Assembly (NCBI GenBank): GCA_035718085.1
Contig: DASTHS010000300.1
Coordinates: 1-8,303 of the forward strand
Source of the DNA: DASTHS01 sp035718085
GTDB lineage: Bacteria > Actinomycetota > Acidimicrobiia > Acidimicrobiales > Palsa-688
Length of the DNA: 8,303 bases
Direction of reading: 5' to 3'
The notes under the pieces are model-generated. The model saw only the letters and a program-made list of their open reading frames with translations. It ran no database searches and was not told the origin of the DNA. The translations under genes were made by a program, and so were the position numbers. Shown here piece by piece: positions 6,350 through 8,303 of this stretch. Positions within the stretch are counted from its first letter, which is position 1. Every line of letters begins with the position of its first letter.

Positions 6350-6424
6350 CAGGCGACGGGATCTCGACTCCCGGCCCCCGCTGCTCTCATCAGGCTCCGC
6401 CAGCGACGAGTCCGATGTCGCCTG
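6350..6424 (-). other. 75-nt inverted-repeat element with a tRNA T-arm-like hairpin
   Basis: CAGGCGAC (6350-6357) and GTCGCCTG (6417-6424) are perfect 8-bp reverse complements bounding 75 nt. Inside, at 6357-6373, is a second hairpin: on the minus strand CGGGA, 7-nt loop GTCGAGA, TCCCG. It abuts the closing stem as a tRNA T-arm abuts the acceptor stem. Loop bases 32-38 of this element read CTGATGA, like an anticodon loop, but the flanking stems pair poorly and no D-arm forms. It fills most of the 114-bp spacer between the convergent toxin and SNF2 genes (6323-6436). It may be a decayed tRNA, an attachment-site relic, a terminator region, or chance. No intact RNA gene is claimed. Confidence 0.25.
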
Positions 6425-6436
6425 TTGTCGAGGAGC

Positions 6437-8303
6437 TCACCCGAGCAGCGCGCGGATGTCGGCGGCGCTGAGCGCTGCCGACTCGAACCCGCCGCCTTCG
6501 ACGACGCTGGCGAAGAGGGCGGCCTTACGGGCCTTCAGGGCCATCACCTTCTCCTCGATGGTGCCCGCGCTCACCATCCGGTACACCATCACCTTGCGGG
6601 CCTGACCGATGCGGTGGATCCGGTCGACTGCCTGCGCTTCGGTCGCCGGGTTCCACCAGGGGTCGAGCAGCACACAGTGGTCGGCCTCGGTCAGGTTGAG
6701 CCCGAACCCTCCTGCCTTCAGGCTGATGAAGAAGACCGGTGCGTCACCGGACCGGAACCTGGCGATCACATCGGCTCGGCGGGTGGTCGTGCCGTCGAGG
6801 TAGCAGGACTCGATGCCAGCCGCCTCGACCCGTTCACGGGCTCGCGACAAGAACCGGGTGAACTGGCTGAACACCAGCACCCGGTGCCCGTCGGCGGCGG
6901 CCTCCTCGACCAGGTCGACGAGGGCGTCGAGCTTGGCCGAGGGCGCCCTCCGCTGACTGTCGACGAGGGCGACGTCGAGGGCGGCCTGCCGCAGGAGGGT
7001 GAGCGACCGGAAGATCTCGAAGCGATTGCCGTCGAGATCGTCGAGCAGGCCGAGCACCTTCTGGCGCTCGCGTGCGAGGTAGGTGTCGTAGACCTTCCGG
7101 TGGCCCGGGTGCAGGTCGAGCTCGAGCACCCGCTCCTGCTTGTCCGGCAGCTCTGCGGCGACCTGCCCCTTGGTGCGACGGAGCATGACTGGCTTCACCC
7201 GTCTCCGCAGCTGGTCGAGGCGCTCGGCGTCGCCGTGGCGCTCGATGGGGGTGCGGTAGGTCTCCTTGAACCGGTCGTGTCGGGGCCACAGGCCCGGTGC
7301 GGTGATCGCCGTCAGCGCCCACAGCTCGCCGAGGTTGTTCTCGAAGGGGGTGCCGGTGAGGGCGACCTTCCACTGCGCCGGGAGGTGCCGTGCGAAGAGG
7401 TGGTTGGCCGACGCCGGGTTCTTTGCGAACTGGGCCTCGTCGAGCAGCAGCCCCGACCACGCCAGCGCCTCGTAGACCGCCCGCTCGATGCGGGCCAGGG
7501 CGTAGGAGGTGACCACCAGGTGGGCGCCCGCCACGTGGGACGCCAGCGAGGAGCCCCGCCGCCCCTCGGTCTCGGTCACCGCCACGACCCGCAGACCCGG
7601 GGTGAAGCGGGCGGCCTCGTCGACCCACCCGGCAACGACGCTGGTCGGGGCCACGACCAGGAACGGCGCGACCGCCACTTCCTCCGGAGCCTTCTCGTAG
7701 CAGTGGCAGACGAGCGCCAACGCCTGCAGCGTCTTGCCCAGGCCCATGTCGTCGGCGAGGATCCCGCCGAGGCCACAGGCGTGGCGGGCGGCGAGCCAGC
7801 GGAACCCTTCGAGCTGGTAGGGGCGCAACGACGCCCGCAGCCCGGCGGGAACCGGCGCCGCGCCCGGCTCGGAGAACAAGGCCTGCAGCGACGCCCCCCA
7901 CGCCGCCGCCTGCTCGTCGAGCACGCCGAGCTCCGCCAGGTCCTCGAACAGGCTGGCCTGGTAGCGGCTGACCCTCGGCTTCGAGGGGTCGTCGCTCAGG
8001 CTGCGGGCCTCGGCTATGAGCTCGGCCAGGCGCGCCAGATCGTCGCTGTCGAGGGGGAAGTAGGTGCCCGAGGGCAGCACCAGGTGCGACTGGCCCGACG
8101 CAAGGGCGGCGAAGAGCAGACCGAAGGGCACCCGCTCACCCCCGACGGTGATCTCGACGTCGAGGTCGAACCAGTCGGGGTCGGGCGCCGACGAGCCACC
8201 GATGCGCACCACAGGTGCCGCCTCCCGGTACCGGGGCGCGTCACCCTCCTGCTCGACGACCAGCCCTTCGACGGCTTCGAGGCGCCCGAGCAGGTCGGTC
8301 ACG
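6437..8303 (-). CDS. SNF2-family DNA helicase/translocase, N-terminal part missing
   Basis: ATP-driven double-stranded DNA translocase of the Swi2/Snf2 group; in bacteria such proteins are thought to remodel protein-DNA complexes. Residues are counted from the first whole codon in the window (621 visible). The part at about 1-140 (DPDWFDLDVEITV, then HLVLPSGTYF) matches the SNF2-associated region that normally precedes the motor. The motor follows: motif I DDMGLGKT (184-191), Ia VVAPTS (216-221), II DEAQ (288-291), III TGTPFEN (316-322), then the helicase C lobe with VLVFSQF (475-481), V GGFGLNL (531-537) and VI DRIHRIGQ (560-567). All key residues are present. The GTG at 8300-8302 is not accepted as the start: the frame is open at the edge and relatives carry several hundred more N-terminal residues, often with a SWIM zinc finger. 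It converges on the toxin gene. Confidence 0.95.
   Translation of the reverse strand, partial: VTDLLGRLEAVEGLVVEQEGDAPRYREAAPVVRIGGSSAPDPDWFDLDVEITVGGERVPFGLLFAALASGQSHLVLPSGTYFPLDSDDLARLAELIAEARSLSDDPSKPRVSRYQASLFEDLAELGVLDEQAAAWGASLQALFSEPGAAPVPAGLRASLRPYQLEGFRWLAARHACGLGGILADDMGLGKTLQALALVCHCYEKAPEEVAVAPFLVVAPTSVVAGWVDEAARFTPGLRVVAVTETEGRRGSSLASHVAGAHLVVTSYALARIERAVYEALAWSGLLLDEAQFAKNPASANHLFARHLPAQWKVALTGTPFENNLGELWALTAITAPGLWPRHDRFKETYRTPIERHGDAERLDQLRRRVKPVMLRRTKGQVAAELPDKQERVLELDLHPGHRKVYDTYLARERQKVLGLLDDLDGNRFEIFRSLTLLRQAALDVALVDSQRRAPSAKLDALVDLVEEAAADGHRVLVFSQFTRFLSRARERVEAAGIESCYLDGTTTRRADVIARFRSGDAPVFFISLKAGGFGLNLTEADHCVLLDPWWNPATEAQAVDRIHRIGQARKVMVYRMVSAGTIEEKVMALKARKAALFASVVEGGGFESAALSAADIRALLG

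Noticed and set aside
6350..6424. An intact tRNA gene on the minus strand
   Set aside because: Only the closing stem and T-arm-like hairpin form. The T-loop lacks the usual T54 and G53-C61 pair, the anticodon stem is mostly mismatched and there is no D-arm.
8300..8302. GTG as the start of the SNF2 protein
   Set aside because: The frame is open to the window edge, and the SNF2-associated region visible here is normally internal, so the true start lies outside.
2251..8303. A DISARM-like or other phage-defence island, suggested by PLD plus SNF2 genes in one window
   Set aside because: The PLD protein has two HKD motifs and the features of an actinobacterial lipid-type PLD group. The SNF2 gene lies on the far side of an opposite-strand TA module, and no methyltransferase, DUF1998 or other partner gene is present.
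1..8303. Insertion sequences, transposase genes, CRISPR arrays or rRNA
   Set aside because: No transposase-like frame, terminal inverted repeat pair with target duplication, regularly spaced repeat or rRNA signature was seen.

Overview
The window reads as chromosomal DNA of a high-GC Gram-positive bacterium, most likely an actinobacterium. This rests on the very high GC content (51 of 60 bases at 2041-2100 by hand count), the strong G/C bias at third codon positions, long shadow frames on both strands, and the close actinobacterial flavour of the AlkA-like, PLD-like and MazF proteins. A finer placement, such as Acidimicrobiia, would be a guess.

Layout from left to right. (1) 1-924, minus strand: an AlkA/HhH-GPD family 3-methyladenine DNA glycosylase, cut by the left edge. 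(2) 967-2241, plus strand: tyrosyl-tRNA synthetase (tyrS), complete and divergent from the glycosylase across only 42 bp. (3) 2251-3813, minus strand: a two-HKD phospholipase D superfamily protein, convergent with tyrS; the two stop codons sit inside one small perfect palindrome. (4) 3856-5589, minus strand: a PAS-GGDEF-EAL cyclic-di-GMP enzyme, upstream of the PLD gene by 42 bp and probably co-transcribed with it. A 9-bp perfect hairpin lies over its last codons. (5) 5590-5762: a divergent control region with a 13-bp palindrome and two CATATG boxes 10 bp apart, the second overlapping a candidate antitoxin start codon. (6) 5763-6322, plus strand: a ribbon-helix-helix antitoxin and MazF toxin overlapping by 4 bp. 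(7) 6323-6436: a short convergent spacer with a 75-nt inverted-repeat structure. (8) 6437-8303, minus strand: the C-terminal two thirds or so of a SNF2-family helicase, cut by the right edge.

Three functional themes are present: housekeeping (tRNA charging, alkylation repair), signalling linked to lipid chemistry (c-di-GMP enzyme plus PLD), and a MazEF-type toxin-antitoxin module between the signalling genes and the SNF2 gene. The TA module is lower in GC than the tyrS region (38 of 60 at 6061-6120), which fits later acquisition, though the SNF2 gene is also only moderately GC rich (40 of 60 at 7021-7080). I did not find a clearly novel multi-gene system. The most useful leads are the c-di-GMP/PLD gene pair, the compact operator-like repeats before the antitoxin, and the structured 75-nt element downstream of the toxin.
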